DNA of 64,000 nt from Methanoregula sp. (GCA_026625165.1 CP112999.1:124001-188000), one strand, 5' to 3'. Positions 25,662 through 36,812 are shown, numbered from the stretch's first letter. The notes: generated by a model from the letters alone, not told the origin. A program made the numbers and translations.

Positions 25662-26700
25662 CTACGTAAACGCACGGATCAAGGGCATGAAAAGTCGCCT
25701 GCTTGACCCGCACGTCTTTGAGACCCTGATCCTTAAGCCCGATGTTGAATCCGTCATTGCCGAGCTGGAAAACACGCCCTATAAAGAGGAGATAGAAAAA
25801 GCCAGTGTCCAGTATTCCGGGATTGCATGTATTGAGGTGGCGTTGCGGAAGGATTTCACGAATGCGTTCCGGAAGATCTTAAAATACATGAAAGGGGGGG
25901 ATGCCGAAGATTATTTACGCATCCTACTGGGCCGGTGGGATGTCCAGAACATCAAGACCATCCTGCGGGGAAAGAACATCCACGTGACACCGGCAGAGAT
26001 CATCGAGTGCCTGGTCCCGGCAGGAGAACTGGATGACGTTACATTGATCGAGCTGATCAAGCAGCAGGACCCCAAGTCAGTGATCGACCTCCTTGCCACG
26101 TGGGGGATCGATTATGCAAAGCCTCTGACACGGAATTTCAGGGAATATTCTGAAAAAAGGGATCTTGCAGTCCTTGAGTATGCGATTGACCGGTTTTATT
26201 TTGAACATGCACTGAAAACGCTCAAAGAAGATGGATATGACGATCATGTCGTCCGTGACATGGTCATGACGGAGATTGATGTGACCAATATCAAGAGCGT
26301 GCTCCGGATGATACGGGATCACATCGAGATTGAAGAGGCGCAGAGGTATTTGATCAAGGGCGGGATCACACTGAATCCCGAGAAGCTGCTCTCCATGGTC
26401 AGGTCAGGAACGCTCGAAGGTGCGATCAAGTTCCTGGAGACAACGCCATACAGCTTCCTCTCCAAAGTACCCGATGAGGTTTTCAAAGCACAAAAAATAT
26501 CGGTATTCGAAAAAGAACTCGAGAAATACCTTGTAAAGCAGGGGATGGGCCGGATCCTTGGCGACCCCTTAAGTATCGCAATCGCTGTGGGTTATATCTG
26601 GGCAAAATACAACGAAATCACCAACATCAGGATCATCGCGCGGTGCAAGACGGCAGATGTTCCTGAAAGAGAAGTGAGGGAGGAACTGATCTATGTATAA
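25651..26700 (+). CDS. ahaC: A-type ATP synthase subunit C
   Basis: Subunit C caps the rotor ring and carries the central stalk. The GTG at 25651 is preferred because VEYDYVNARIKGMKSRLL is the usual N-terminus (Y-YVNARV--M); a longer frame from 25627 exists. The 349-residue product shows three similar helical repeats typical of C/d subunits, for example DYLRILLGRWDVQNIKTILRG and VMTEIDVTNIKSVLRMIRD. It overlaps E by 11 bases and F by 8 bases. Confidence 0.9.
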   Translation: MEYDYVNARIKGMKSRLLDPHVFETLILKPDVESVIAELENTPYKEEIEKASVQYSGIACIEVALRKDFTNAFRKILKYMKGGDAEDYLRILLGRWDVQNIKTILRGKNIHVTPAEIIECLVPAGELDDVTLIELIKQQDPKSVIDLLATWGIDYAKPLTRNFREYSEKRDLAVLEYAIDRFYFEHALKTLKEDGYDDHVVRDMVMTEIDVTNIKSVLRMIRDHIEIEEAQRYLIKGGITLNPEKLLSMVRSGTLEGAIKFLETTPYSFLSKVPDEVFKAQKISVFEKELEKYLVKQGMGRILGDPLSIAIAVGYIWAKYNEITNIRIIARCKTADVPEREVREELIYV

Positions 26701-27013
26701 ATTTGTGGTTGTCACCGATCCTGATTCGGCGCCGGGGTTCCGGCTTGCCGGTGTGGATGTTCTTGAGGCATCGGGTCTTGACGAGGCAAAGAAGATCATA
26801 TCCCCCCTTATCTATAAGGACGATACGGGGATCATCGCGATCAGTGAAGACCTGATGGCCGGACTGGACGAAAAACTGATAGAAAAGATCAACAGGACAT
26901 ACCGTCCGATCATCATTCCAATCCCTTCGAGGATTAAGGGTATCGACAGGACGAGTTACATCGAACGTCTGCTGCAGAGGGCGATCGGGTATAACATCGT
27001 GATAAGGAGGTAG
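26693..27013 (+). CDS. ahaF: A-type ATP synthase subunit F
   Basis: A 106-residue Rossmann-like central stalk subunit. The pattern [20 protein letters not shown] at the N-terminus and the middle segment [20 protein letters not shown] are typical of archaeal F. It modulates rotor activity by binding D and B. The ATG overlaps the end of subunit C by 8 bases. No F-type gene exists in the bacterial-type V operon at 13621, so this is the only F in the window. Confidence 0.9.
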   Translation: MYKFVVVTDPDSAPGFRLAGVDVLEASGLDEAKKIISPLIYKDDTGIIAISEDLMAGLDEKLIEKINRTYRPIIIPIPSRIKGIDRTSYIERLLQRAIGYNIVIRR

Positions 27014-27018
27014 GGGTC

Positions 27019-28761
27019 ATGATAACAGGGGTTATTTCACGGATTTCCGGTCCGGTGGTTCTTTCGGACCAGATGAAAGGATCGAAGATGTATGACGTCG
27101 TGAAAGTGGGGAACGAGGAACTGAACGGGGAGATCATACGCCTTGATGGCAGCCAGGCGGTCGTTCAGGTCTATGAGGACACGTCGGGCCTGAAGATCGG
27201 TGAGAAAGTCCTGAACACGGAAACGCCCCTCTCGGTTGACCTCGGCCCGGGTCTCCTCTCCTCGATTTATGACGGCATCCAGAGACCGTTGCCGGTGCTG
27301 GAAAAAAAGAGCGGCAGTTTCATTTCCCGTGGTATCGCCGTCCCGGGGATTGACAGGGAAAAGAAGTGGGAGTTTGTCGCAACTGCAGGGAAGGGGGATG
27401 CGGTATCCGGTGGCGACATTATTGGGACCGTGAAGGAGTACCATATCGAACACAGGATCATGGTTCCCCACCACATTTCAGGAACCATACGGGAGATCCA
27501 TAGCGGCGTGTTCACGGTTGAAGAACCCGTCTGCACGCTCGAGGGCGGTGTCCCGATAACGATGCTGCAGAAGTGGCCCGTCAGGAAAGGGAGGCCCTAC
27601 CAAAAAAAGATGGACCCGCGCCTGCTCCTAATCACCGGGCAGAGAATTTTTGATACCATGTTCCCGGTGGCAAAAGGAGGAACCGCCATGATCCCCGGTG
27701 GTTTTGGAACAGGAAAGACGGTGGCAGAACAGACCCTTGCAAAATGGTCCGACACCCAGGTTGTAGTGTACATCGGCTGCGGGGAACGGGGAAATGAGAT
27801 GACCGATGTGCTGACCGAATTTCCCGAGCTTGTGGATCCAAGAACAAAGATGCCCCTTATCCAGCGGACAATCCTGATCGCAAACACATCGAACATGCCC
27901 GTGGCAGCGAGGGAAGCCTCGATCTACACCGGGATCACGATGGCGGAGTACTACCGGGACATGGGATATGACGTTGCCCTGATGGCAGACTCCACATCAA
28001 GGTGGGGCGAGGCATTGAGGGAAGTCTCGGGCAGGCTGGAAGAGATGCCAGGCGAAGAAGGATACCCTGCGTACCTTGCGACACGGCTGGCCGCATTCTA
28101 TGAGCGGGCCGGACGGGTGGTCTGTCTCGGTTCCGGCGGGGAACGCCTTGGCTCCATCACGATTATCGGTGCGGTATCGCCACCGGGCGGGGATTTCTCG
28201 GAACCCATTACCCAGAACACACTCAGGATTGCAGGAACCTTCTGGGCGCTTGATACCAGTCTTGCATACCGGCGGCATTTCCCGTCCGTGAACTGGATCA
28301 AGAGTTACTCGCTCTATCTGGAAAGCTTTCAGGACTGGTTTGTCCAGAGCGGATTTGTCGACTGGAAGGAGTTGCGGGACAGGACGATGTACCTTTTACA
28401 GAAAGAGGTTGAACTGCAGGAGATCGTGCAGCTTGTCGGTCCGGATGCACTGCCGGAGAGTGAGAAAGTGATACTGGAGATCACGAGGATGATACGGGAG
28501 GATTTCCTCCAGCAGAGCGCCTACCATGAGGTCGATTCCTTCTGCCCGCTCGAAAAGCAGTACTGGATGCTCAAGGTCATCCTTGCGTTCTATGACCGGG
28601 CGAGCGAAGCGATGAATCAGGGAATTGCGCTGAACAAGATCCTGAAGCTGCCGCTCAAGGTAGAGATCGGAAGGATGAAGGAACAGGTTGACATGAACCG
28701 GATCCAGGGCCTGATTTCCGAGATTGATAAATATATCGGTGCACTTGAGGTGGAGAGATGA
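27019..28761 (+). CDS. ahaA: A-type ATP synthase catalytic subunit A
   Basis: The 580-residue catalytic subunit. Walker A is GGFGTGKT (about 229-236), Walker [20 protein letters not shown] (about 321-339), and the GER loop is [18 protein letters not shown]. Archaeal A subunits usually show GPFGSGKT; here the proline is glycine and the serine threonine, a variation worth noting and probably lineage-specific. The bulge region and the [20 protein letters not shown] segment are intact, so the enzyme should be active. GGTAGGGG precedes the ATG. Its end overlaps subunit B by 4 bases. Confidence 0.95.
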   Translation: MITGVISRISGPVVLSDQMKGSKMYDVVKVGNEELNGEIIRLDGSQAVVQVYEDTSGLKIGEKVLNTETPLSVDLGPGLLSSIYDGIQRPLPVLEKKSGSFISRGIAVPGIDREKKWEFVATAGKGDAVSGGDIIGTVKEYHIEHRIMVPHHISGTIREIHSGVFTVEEPVCTLEGGVPITMLQKWPVRKGRPYQKKMDPRLLLITGQRIFDTMFPVAKGGTAMIPGGFGTGKTVAEQTLAKWSDTQVVVYIGCGERGNEMTDVLTEFPELVDPRTKMPLIQRTILIANTSNMPVAAREASIYTGITMAEYYRDMGYDVALMADSTSRWGEALREVSGRLEEMPGEEGYPAYLATRLAAFYERAGRVVCLGSGGERLGSITIIGAVSPPGGDFSEPITQNTLRIAGTFWALDTSLAYRRHFPSVNWIKSYSLYLESFQDWFVQSGFVDWKELRDRTMYLLQKEVELQEIVQLVGPDALPESEKVILEITRMIREDFLQQSAYHEVDSFCPLEKQYWMLKVILAFYDRASEAMNQGIALNKILKLPLKVEIGRMKEQVDMNRIQGLISEIDKYIGALEVER

Positions 28762-30155
28762 AACCGGTCAGCCTCATGACAAAGGAATGCAGGACGGTCA
28801 GCTATGTATCAGGGCCGTTGATATTTGTCCAGTACGTAAAGGGGGTCTCATTCGGGGAGATCGCCCGGATTACCCTCCCTTCCGGGGAGGAGAGGACAGG
28901 GCAGGTCCTTGACGTGTCAAGGGATCTTGCTGTCGTTCAGGTCTTTGAGGGTACCAGCGGGATCGACAACAAGGAGACCCGGGTCCGGTTCACCGGAAAA
29001 CCTCCTACGGTAGACGTTTCGATCGATATGCTCGGGAGGACCTTAAACGGTGTCGGAAAACCCCGTGACGGAGGCCCCGACATTATCCAGGAAGCAAGCC
29101 TGGATATCAACGGAATGCCGATCAACCCGTACGCGAGGGACAAACCCGCCGACTTCATCCAGACGGGCATGTCCACCATTGACGCGTTAAATACCCTTGT
29201 AAGGGGCCAGAAACTCCCGATATTCTCCGGCGCAGGTCTGCCCGCAAACAAACTTGCCGCCCAAATCGCCCGGCAGGCAAAGGTGCTTGGCGAAGGTGAG
29301 AACTTTGCGGTGGTCTTTGTCGCCATGGGGATTACATATAAAGAAGCATCGTTCTTCAGGAATGATTTCGAGCGGACCGGGGCCCTTGAACGCGTGGTAT
29401 TTTTTATGAACCTTGCCGATGACCCGACCATTGAAAGGATTGCAACCCCGAGGTGCGCCCTCACGGTCGCAGAATACCTCGCGTTTACACATAACCTCCA
29501 TGTCCTCGTGATCCTGACCGACATGATCAATTACTGCGAGGCGTTGCGGGAGATCTCCACAGCACGGGAGGAGGTCCCGGGAAGAAGGGGGTATCCGGGC
29601 TATATGTATACGGATCTCGCATCCATCTATGAGCGTGCCGGGAGGATTAAGGGAAAGACGGGATCGATCACCCAGATCCCTATCCTGACCATGCCGGACG
29701 ATGATATCACCCACCCGGTACCGGATCTCACCGGTTACATCACCGAGGGACAGATCGTGCTTTCCCGGGACCTGTACCGGAGGGGTGCGGACCCGCCGAT
29801 AGACGTCCTGCCCTGCCTCTCGCGGCTGATGAACCTTGGCATCGGGCCTGGAAAAACCCGCGAGGATCACCGGAACGTTGCCGACCAGCTCTACGCTTCC
29901 TATGCGTACGGCAGAGACCTGCGGCGGCTCGTGGCGATTGTCGGTGAAGAAGCACTGACAGAGCTGGACAAGAAATACCTGAAATTTGCAGACGAGTTCG
30001 AGAAGAAGTTCATCACGCAGGCAGACGAGAACCGGAGCCTTGAAAGGACACTGGAGATCGGCTGGGATCTCATGTCGATGCTTCCGGAAGAAGAACTGAA
30101 ACGGATAAAACTGGACTTTATCAGGAAGTATCACCCGGCATACCGCAAGGGATGA
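28758..30155 (+). CDS. ahaB: A-type ATP synthase regulatory subunit B
   Basis: A 465-residue non-catalytic head subunit with [21 protein letters not shown] (about 138-158) and the arginine-containing interface region [20 protein letters not shown] (about 311-330) followed by [12 protein letters not shown], as in archaeal B. The Walker A site is degenerate ([12 protein letters not shown]), as is normal. The start ATG overlaps the A stop by 4 bases. The 3' end lies 3 bases before subunit D. Confidence 0.95.
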   Translation: MKPVSLMTKECRTVSYVSGPLIFVQYVKGVSFGEIARITLPSGEERTGQVLDVSRDLAVVQVFEGTSGIDNKETRVRFTGKPPTVDVSIDMLGRTLNGVGKPRDGGPDIIQEASLDINGMPINPYARDKPADFIQTGMSTIDALNTLVRGQKLPIFSGAGLPANKLAAQIARQAKVLGEGENFAVVFVAMGITYKEASFFRNDFERTGALERVVFFMNLADDPTIERIATPRCALTVAEYLAFTHNLHVLVILTDMINYCEALREISTAREEVPGRRGYPGYMYTDLASIYERAGRIKGKTGSITQIPILTMPDDDITHPVPDLTGYITEGQIVLSRDLYRRGADPPIDVLPCLSRLMNLGIGPGKTREDHRNVADQLYASYAYGRDLRRLVAIVGEEALTELDKKYLKFADEFEKKFITQADENRSLERTLEIGWDLMSMLPEEELKRIKLDFIRKYHPAYRKG

Positions 30156-30158
30156 GCC

Positions 30159-30821
30159 ATGGAGCAGGTAAACCCGACAAGGATGGAACTCATCAAGAAA
30201 AACGCCCAGATCAAGCTCGCCGAGCAGGGCAGGAACCTTCTGCGGGAGAAGATGGATGCGCTCGTGCAGGAGTTCTTCCTCATCATGGAGTCGGTCTCCA
30301 AGTCGCGGGAGGAACTGGAGATCGTTGCCAGCTCAGCACAGCGCTCGCTTTTAACCGCTCTTGCCGTTGACGATTCTGTCACCCTAAAGTCTGCTTCCTT
30401 TGCCACACGGAAAGGCCTGTTCATCGATATCACGGGAAAAAATATCATGGGTGTCCCGGTCCCGGTACTTCAGAAAAAGAGGGTGGCAAAGAGCGTGCTG
30501 GAGAGGGGTTACAGTATTCTGGGAGTAAGCGGGAGGATCGATGAGGTGGCGGAGAAGTTCGAGATCGAACTGGACCTGATCATCGGGCTTGCTGAGACAG
30601 AGACCTCGCTTCGAAGGCTTGGGGGCGAGATCCAGATGACGCGGAGGAGGGTGAATGCGCTGGAGCAGGTGCTTATCCCGGATTTAAGAAAACAGGCAAA
30701 ATATATCGAAAATACCATTGACGAACGGGAACGGGAAGACCTGTTCCGGTTAAAAAAAGTGAAAAAGATTATCGAACGCAGGAAAAAGGCAGCCCAGAGA
30801 GCTCCTGCCGACCGGCAATAA
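30159..30821 (+). CDS. ahaD: A-type ATP synthase central rotor subunit D
   Basis: The 220-residue rotor shaft: two long antiparallel coiled-coil arms with PTRMELIKKNAQIKLAEQGR at the N-terminus and TRRRVNALEQVLIPDLRKQA near residue 162, both canonical for archaeal D. The C-terminal arm ends in a basic tail. This is the last gene of the native operon; a 170-base spacer with no gene follows. Confidence 0.93.
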   Translation: MEQVNPTRMELIKKNAQIKLAEQGRNLLREKMDALVQEFFLIMESVSKSREELEIVASSAQRSLLTALAVDDSVTLKSASFATRKGLFIDITGKNIMGVPVPVLQKKRVAKSVLERGYSILGVSGRIDEVAEKFEIELDLIIGLAETETSLRRLGGEIQMTRRRVNALEQVLIPDLRKQAKYIENTIDEREREDLFRLKKVKKIIERRKKAAQRAPADRQ

Positions 30822-30991
30822 AAAGTCCCTGTTATCATAAAAAATCAACAATGAGATGAACGGATGGGGGTGGATGCCATACGTGTGACGGCCGAATGAT
30901 GAAGACCCGCGCACTCTGAAGCAGCCGGTCGCAGCGATTAAGTGATCCGATAACCATCTTTTTATCCCGTTTATTGCAATAATAACAAACG

Positions 30992-31981
30992 ATGACCCCG
31001 GTGCTTGTTCATGCGTTCAATGGCATAAGCCAGGCAGCCCCCGTTTTTCTTTTGCTTCCCGGCATTTCTTTTCTCGATCATTTCAGGAACCTGTGTTCTA
31101 CCGGCAACCGTATTGCAGGATTGGAAGCGGCACTTGACGTCCGGGGTCTTATCCGCCTGTTAACCCACTATGACCCTGATATCCGGTATAAAGCGGCGGA
31201 AGCGTTGGGAGAGATCGGGGATCCGGGTGCGGTGGAACCTCTTGCGAGGCTTTTGAACGGGGAAGAACTGAGCGGGATACGGTGGAAGGCAGCTGAAGCG
31301 CTCGGAAAGATTGGAAAACCTTCGGTGGAACCGCTCATTGCAGCGCTCCGGCATCCGGATGACGATGTACGGTGGAAGGCAGCCATCACTCTGGGAGAAA
31401 TTGGCGATCCGCGGGCAATTGATCCACTCATAAGGCTGCTGTCAGATGAAGACCGGTTCGTCAAAGGCCGCGCTGCCCTGGCACTTGGTATGATTGGAAA
31501 GCCTGCCCTCGAACCGCTGATCTCTGCTTTGTGCAAGGGTGACGGTAATATGCGCTGGGGGGCAGCAATCGCGCTGGGAAAGGTACAGGATCCGGCGTCG
31601 GTTAAACCGCTAATCAGGGCACTTGCGGACAAATATGACAATGTGAGGGCAGAAGCAGCAGCCTCACTGGCCGCAATCGGGACTCCTGCAATTGCCCCCC
31701 TGATCCATTTCTTGAAATATTCAGAAAAGCCTGTTCGCCTTGAAGTGATGAATGCGCTGGGAGAGCTTCATGCAAGTGATGCTATTGAACCGCTGGTACA
31801 GATGCTGGAAAAAGCAGACGAGCAGGAAAGGTATGCCATCGCATCCATACTCGACGCAATACTTACCCCCTCATGCGAACAACTGGCAAAACGGTTGTGG
31901 AACGGCGATGATCAGGCAGAAAATACCCCCCACAAAGGACCGGACCAAGACGGGATAAACGGGGGGGAAAAGTTGGGATGA
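30992..31981 (+). CDS. HEAT-repeat protein
   Basis: A 329-residue protein made of about eight PBS-lyase-type HEAT repeats of some 31 residues, recurring as (V/I)RWKAAEALG-IG-P-AVEPL--LL. The repeats start near residue 45 and run to about 300. The first 40 residues are unlike the repeats and contain a hydrophobic stretch, so the true start may be further in (an upstream ribosome site is not evident). Such scaffolds mediate protein contacts; the partner is unknown. The stop overlaps the next HEAT gene by 4 bases, so the two are coupled. Confidence 0.82.
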   Translation: MTPVLVHAFNGISQAAPVFLLLPGISFLDHFRNLCSTGNRIAGLEAALDVRGLIRLLTHYDPDIRYKAAEALGEIGDPGAVEPLARLLNGEELSGIRWKAAEALGKIGKPSVEPLIAALRHPDDDVRWKAAITLGEIGDPRAIDPLIRLLSDEDRFVKGRAALALGMIGKPALEPLISALCKGDGNMRWGAAIALGKVQDPASVKPLIRALADKYDNVRAEAAASLAAIGTPAIAPLIHFLKYSEKPVRLEVMNALGELHASDAIEPLVQMLEKADEQERYAIASILDAILTPSCEQLAKRLWNGDDQAENTPHKGPDQDGINGGEKLG

Positions 31982-32511
31982 CGGCAACCGGCGAACCGCT
32001 TAACCAGTTGATTGCAGCGCTGCATGATCCCTCGATAGATGTCAGGCACAGTTCCATTTTGCAACTGGCAGCGTATGGTGAATCTGCTGTCATGCCCCTG
32101 ATCAGGGCGCTCAGAGATGCACAGGGCTCTGATGAGCGGTGGTATGTTGCGACCACACTGGCACGGATCGGGCAACCTGCAGTACACCCGCTTATTGCAG
32201 CAATGAAAAAAAATTCCGACCCGGAATTTCGAAAATATGTTGCAGCGGCGCTGGGTACCATCGGGGCCCCTGCCGTTGAACCACTTATCGATGCGCTCGC
32301 AGATGATGACCGGGAACTGCGCGGGTTTATCTCTCTTGCTCTCTGCAGGATTGGAAAACCTGCAATCGGACCTCTCACCCGCTGCCTTGAAGAGGGTAGC
32401 GGGATCATTAAAACCTGTGCTGGTCTGACCCTCTGGCAGATGGGAGAAGAGGGTATTGGAATTATGGTCAGCCAGGCAGCCCGTGAAGGGAATACCAAAA
32501 AGGGCACATGA
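31978..32511 (+). CDS. HEAT-repeat protein, second of pair
   Basis: A 177-residue protein of about five HEAT repeats of the same class (VQPLI-A, RWYVATTLARIGQPAVHPLI, FRKYVAAALGTIGAPAVEPL). It is translationally coupled to the upstream HEAT gene (ATGA overlap), which suggests that the pair forms one complex or derives from a split gene. No catalytic domain is present. It ends 99 bases before the PolD large subunit. Confidence 0.82.
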   Translation: MTATGEPLNQLIAALHDPSIDVRHSSILQLAAYGESAVMPLIRALRDAQGSDERWYVATTLARIGQPAVHPLIAAMKKNSDPEFRKYVAAALGTIGAPAVEPLIDALADDDRELRGFISLALCRIGKPAIGPLTRCLEEGSGIIKTCAGLTLWQMGEEGIGIMVSQAAREGNTKKGT

Positions 32512-32610
32512 AACTGTTGAAAACACCAGATTTTTTGTTGCTGCAATCAGAAACGAACAGATAAATCTCACCATGCCTACCATTCCGGTATGTTGCAGCT
32601 CTCTTCCCGG

Positions 32611-35600
32611 ATGCAGGAGTACGAAAAAACCCTGCAGGCGGCACTTGATGCTGCAATGATTATTGCGTGTCAGGCGCGGTCCCGCGGGATGGATCCCTCG
32701 ACAGAAGTTGAGATCCCGGTTGCAAACGACCTTGCCGATCGCGTTGAGGCTCTTCTTGGCATCCGGGGTGTTGCCGTCCGTATCCGTGAGCTGGAACAGC
32801 AGATGTCAAGAGAGGAGGTTGCGCTCAGGATCGGCGATGATTTTGTGCAGCGGAGATTCGGGGAGACAAGCCGCGAACAGATCCTCGACCATTCCATCCG
32901 CACCGCCATGGCACTGTTGACTGAAGGCGTAGTTGCAGCGCCAACCGAAGGGATCGCAAAGATAGGCATCGGGGTGAATGATGACGGCACCGAGTACCTG
33001 AAGATCTATTATGCAGGGCCGATCAGGAGTGCCGGGGGAACGGCGCAGGCTCTCTCGGTACTTGTGGGGGATTATGTTCGCCATGCACTGGGCATCAACC
33101 GGTATATGCCCCGGCAGGAAGAGATCGAGCGCTATATCGAGGAGATACGTCAGTACAACAACATAATGAACCTACAGTACCTGCCCAGTGAACAGGAGAT
33201 CCGGCTTATCGTTAAAAACTGCCCGGTCTGTATTGATGGCGAAGCAACAGAGCAGGAGGAGGTTTCAGGACACCGGAACCTTGAACGGGTGGAAACAAAC
33301 ACTGTCCGTGGAGGGATGGCGCTTGTGCTTGCGGAAGGTATCGCGGGAAAAGCACGCAAGCTTAAAAGTAAAGTCGAACAGATGCAAATGGAGGGGTGGG
33401 ACTGGCTTGACAAGATTGTAAAAGACAATACAGACGAAGGCACGGTCAACATCAAACCTCTCGACAAGTATCTCCGCGATCTCATTGGCGGCCGGCCGGT
33501 CTTTTCCTATCCCATGCGCAAAGGAGGGTTCCGGCTCCGTTACGGGAGGTCACGGAACACAGGATTTGCCGCTGCAGGACTTAACCCTGCCACCCTGCAT
33601 ATCCTTGGCGATTTTCTGGCTGTCGGCACCCAGATGAAGACCGAACGCCCCGGCAAGGCATGCGGCGTAGTGCCCGTAGATACGATAGAGGGTCCAACCG
33701 TGATATTGAAAAGCGGGGAAGTGCTACGTATCGACGATACAGCAACCGCCCTCCGGCTTGCCGATCAGGTTGACAGGATCCTCGATGTCGGGGAGATCCT
33801 GATCTCGTTTGGGGATTTTTTAGAGAACAACCACCCCCTTATGCCATCGGTATATTGCGAAGAGTGGTGGATGCTTGAGGGAGGAAAACGGCACCCGAAG
33901 GATGAAGAAGAGGCGATTGCATTCGCCCAAAACGGGGCTCCTCTCCACCCTGATTATACATGGATCTGGGATGACCTTACCTGCGATCAGATCCGCTCGC
34001 TGTCCGATGCTGTCTCTGCAGCAGGAATACTCCGGGACGGATACCTGGCACTACCCAATAAGCCCGGAATAAAATCCCTTCTCGAAGAGATCCTCCTCCC
34101 TCATACAATACAAGGTGGACAATTGGTGGTGAAGGAGTACCGGGCTTTCATCGCCTGCCTCGGGCTTGGTGATGACCTTAAGAAAAAAACTGCGGGTGGG
34201 GATTTGACACAGGCAAACTCACTCGCGCTCGTCTCAGATCTGAGCGGGTTTACGTTGCGGTCGCGGGCAGGAACCCGGATTGGCGGGCGCATGGGCCGGC
34301 CGGGGAAATCAAAACCCCGAAAGATGAATCCCCCCCCGCACGTGCTCTTCCCACTTGGCGAATCCGGCGGCTCCCGGCGTTCATTCCAGGAAGCTTCGAA
34401 CCATGCCCCTCAAACAGACACAAGCTTTGTGGGCATTGATTTCCAGAAAGAGGGGGGAATAATCGAGATTGATGTAGGCAGGCGCCGTTGTACCGGATGC
34501 GGGGAGATTACCTTCCTGAACCGGTGTCCTGCATGTAGTGTGCACACCCGGCCTGTATTCACCTGCCAGAAATGCGGCCGCGAGACTGATATGGACCGGT
34601 GCCCGGGATGCAATGTCCCGACTTCATGTACCCAGAGAATCAGTATCAATGTCAAGGGGGAGTATGCAAAAACAATGGAGCGCCTTGGACTGAAACCCGA
34701 CAGTATTGCACTCGTAAAAGGGGTCAAAGGGGTGATATCGCGTGAAAAGACGGTCGAGGCAATGGAAAAGGGGGTGCTTCGGGCAAAGCAGGATATTTTT
34801 GTTTTCAAGGATGGTACGACCCGGTTTGACATGATCGACCTCCCGGTCACTCATATCCGTCCGGATGAAGTCGGGGTTAGTGTTGAAAAGTTCCGGGAAC
34901 TCGGGTATCTCCCGGATATCAACGGGTACGACCTCCAGAACGGGGCACAGGTTCTCGAACTTCACCCGCAGGACATCCTTGTCTCTGAATCATGCGCTGA
35001 TTATATGATCAGAGTTGCCGGGTTCATTGACGATCTGCTGACAAGCTGTTATCAGCTCCCGCCGTTTTATAATGTAAAAACCAGAAAAGATCTCATCGGA
35101 CACCTTGTTATCGGTCTTGCCCCGCACACAAGCGCAGGCGTTCTTGCACGGATCATCGGGGTTACCCGGGCGAATGTCGGCTATGCTCATCCTTTCTTCC
35201 ATGCGGCAAAGCGACGGAACTGTTTCTTTGGAGACACGGAGATCGAAATATTTGATCAGTCCCTCTGGAAAAAAACAACCATCCGTAAATTTGTTCTTGA
35301 AAATTTTGATGTCAGCAAACCCGGGATCGATCGGCTTGGTACCTATTATTCAGATCCGGCGCAGGCATGGTACACCCGCACAGTGGATACAGGGGGGTCG
35401 ATGCATATCCGCCGCATCACCTCCGTCTCGATCCACCGCGCTCCGGCTGCACTTATAAGGTTTATAACCTCGAGAGGCAGGGAGCTTGTTGTCACTCCCG
35501 ACCATGCAATGCTGGTGTGGGATATAAATTACCTCCGCAAGGTCCGCGCGGTCGAGATCCGGGCGGGCGATCCCGTTCCGGTGTACGAGGGCTCAAACCT

Positions 35601-36486
35601 GATCACCGATAAGATCAGGACCATGGAAACCGTTCCTTCCCCGGAAGAGCGGGTTTACTGTATCACGGTTGCCGATGATCATACTCTTGTGGCAAACGGG
35701 ATCTTCACCGGACAGTGTGACGGTGATGAGGACTGTATAATGCTCCTCCTTGACGGTCTTATCAACTTCTCCCGGTCATTCCTGCCGGAAACCCGGGGCG
35801 GAACCATGGACGCCCCGCTTGTACTCACAAGCAGGATCGATCCGGCTGAAATTGATAAGGAAAGCCTCAATGTTGATGTATGCTCACGATACCCGCTCGA
35901 TCTCTATAACGCGGCACTCAGGTATGCAAAACCAAAGGAAATTGAATCCCTCATAGACCGGGTTGAACACCGGATTGGAACCCCCCGCCAGCTGGAAGGC
36001 TTCTCTTTTACCCACGACACATCTGACATCTCATCGGGGCCGCTTGAGTCAACGTATACAAAGCTCAAGACGATGATGGAAAAACTGGAGGCTGAGCTTG
36101 CCCTCGCAGAACGGATCCGGGCTGTCGATGCTGACGATGTAGCAGAACGCGTTCTTACCACGCACTTCATACCAGATCTTATGGGCAACCTTTCTGCGTT
36201 TTCCAAGCAGAAGTTCCGGTGCACCAAATGTAATACGACGTTCCGCAGGATGCCGCTCTCCGGCAAATGCATACGGTTCCGGGGCAAGGGAATATGTAAC
36301 GGCAACATCGTGCCCACTGTCCATGAAGGATCGGTAAAAAAGTATCTGGAGATGTCAAAGGTTCTCTGCTTGAAATACCATGTTTCCGAATATACCCGCC
36401 AGCGGGTTGACGTGCTTGACCTTGCGATCACCTCCACGTTCGGTCTGGAAAAACAACACCAGCTCGGGCTTGCAGATTTCATGTGA
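32611..36486 (+). CDS. polC: DNA polymerase D large subunit (DP2) with intein
   Basis: The catalytic subunit of archaeal family D replicative DNA polymerase. [15 protein letters not shown] opens the DP2 N-terminal region; [22 protein letters not shown] (about 127-148) is conserved; zinc-binding cysteine clusters occur at [17 protein letters not shown] and [16 protein letters not shown] (about 620-670). The active-site region [11 protein letters not shown] and [20 protein letters not shown] is split by an in-frame intein (separate entry). The C-terminal zinc finger [17 protein letters not shown] contacts the small subunit. Start at 32611 is chosen from family N-termini; an ATG at 32590 adds seven residues. 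Mature length without the intein is 1126 residues, normal for DP2. Confidence 0.95.
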   Translation: MQEYEKTLQAALDAAMIIACQARSRGMDPSTEVEIPVANDLADRVEALLGIRGVAVRIRELEQQMSREEVALRIGDDFVQRRFGETSREQILDHSIRTAMALLTEGVVAAPTEGIAKIGIGVNDDGTEYLKIYYAGPIRSAGGTAQALSVLVGDYVRHALGINRYMPRQEEIERYIEEIRQYNNIMNLQYLPSEQEIRLIVKNCPVCIDGEATEQEEVSGHRNLERVETNTVRGGMALVLAEGIAGKARKLKSKVEQMQMEGWDWLDKIVKDNTDEGTVNIKPLDKYLRDLIGGRPVFSYPMRKGGFRLRYGRSRNTGFAAAGLNPATLHILGDFLAVGTQMKTERPGKACGVVPVDTIEGPTVILKSGEVLRIDDTATALRLADQVDRILDVGEILISFGDFLENNHPLMPSVYCEEWWMLEGGKRHPKDEEEAIAFAQNGAPLHPDYTWIWDDLTCDQIRSLSDAVSAAGILRDGYLALPNKPGIKSLLEEILLPHTIQGGQLVVKEYRAFIACLGLGDDLKKKTAGGDLTQANSLALVSDLSGFTLRSRAGTRIGGRMGRPGKSKPRKMNPPPHVLFPLGESGGSRRSFQEASNHAPQTDTSFVGIDFQKEGGIIEIDVGRRRCTGCGEITFLNRCPACSVHTRPVFTCQKCGRETDMDRCPGCNVPTSCTQRISINVKGEYAKTMERLGLKPDSIALVKGVKGVISREKTVEAMEKGVLRAKQDIFVFKDGTTRFDMIDLPVTHIRPDEVGVSVEKFRELGYLPDINGYDLQNGAQVLELHPQDILVSESCADYMIRVAGFIDDLLTSCYQLPPFYNVKTRKDLIGHLVIGLAPHTSAGVLARIIGVTRANVGYAHPFFHAAKRRNCFFGDTEIEIFDQSLWKKTTIRKFVLENFDVSKPGIDRLGTYYSDPAQAWYTRTVDTGGSMHIRRITSVSIHRAPAALIRFITSRGRELVVTPDHAMLVWDINYLRKVRAVEIRAGDPVPVYEGSNLITDKIRTMETVPSPEERVYCITVADDHTLVANGIFTGQCDGDEDCIMLLLDGLINFSRSFLPETRGGTMDAPLVLTSRIDPAEIDKESLNVDVCSRYPLDLYNAALRYAKPKEIESLIDRVEHRIGTPRQLEGFSFTHDTSDISSGPLESTYTKLKTMMEKLEAELALAERIRAVDADDVAERVLTTHFIPDLMGNLSAFSKQKFRCTKCNTTFRRMPLSGKCIRFRGKGICNGNIVPTVHEGSVKKYLEMSKVLCLKYHVSEYTRQRVDVLDLAITSTFGLEKQHQLGLADFM
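35221..35715 (+). other. Mini-intein (165 residues) in PolD large subunit
   Basis: An in-frame protein intron inserted between Asn and the catalytic CDGDED motif, the site used by known PolD inteins (for example Pyrococcus). It starts with Cys1 in [11 protein letters not shown] (block A), has TPDHAMLV with the block B histidine, and ends VANGIFTGQ before Cys+1. At 165 residues it has no room for a homing endonuclease. The last residue is Gln instead of Asn, as in the Pyrococcus PolD intein, and the usual penultimate His is replaced by Gly, so C-terminal cleavage would have to follow a non-standard course. Correct excision restores an unbroken polymerase active site. Confidence 0.92.
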
Positions 36487-36510
36487 CTAAAACCTGCTTT
36501 CGTAAAAATT

Positions 36511-36812
36511 ATGATAAAAATTTTGGGTATAGTCCTTATTAAACCACTAAAATAAAATTTGAGTTCAGATGTAAAAATTAGCTGAAAAATTAGAAATTAA
36601 ATAGTTAGAAAAAAAGTGAGATAATTTAAGACGTGGTTTATCCTGGCTCAAACAGGATTTTATCCATCTATCGCAATATAGGGGGTCGCCACAACGGCGG
36701 GGGCGAGCCGACGGCGAAGCCCCCGGGAGTGTCTGAATGAATTACTTTTCCAATTGTTACAGGAAAAATTGGTGGTTAGAATGGTTCTATACCCAAATTT
36801 TTTAATCTGCTA
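36511..36812. mobile_element. MITE-like element with ~35-bp terminal inverted repeats
   Basis: In the 480-base gene-free stretch between polC and tRNA-Leu, a segment of about 300 bp is bounded by imperfect inverted repeats: TTTGGGTATAG at 36521-36531 (preceded by GATAAAAAT) and CTATACCCAAA at 36791-36801 (followed by TTTTTTAATC). The match continues inward with about 15 further bases ending in ACCAC. The interior is non-coding and AT-rich, with a GC-rich hairpin (GGGGGC...GCCCCC, about 36698-36724) and an ATCCTG/CAGGAT stem. This is the form of a non-autonomous miniature element; no target-site duplication was identified. Confidence 0.5.

Noticed and set aside
30894-30925. C/D-box-like sequence (ATGATGA then CTGA) after the ATP synthase operon
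   Set aside because: ATGATGA at 30896-30902 and CTGA at 30916-30919 are seen, but no convincing C'/D pair or terminal stem follows, so it could be chance.
36698-36724. GC-rich hairpin as an independent rho-like terminator
   Set aside because: No T-run follows, and it lies inside the inverted-repeat-bounded element, so it was treated as part of that element.
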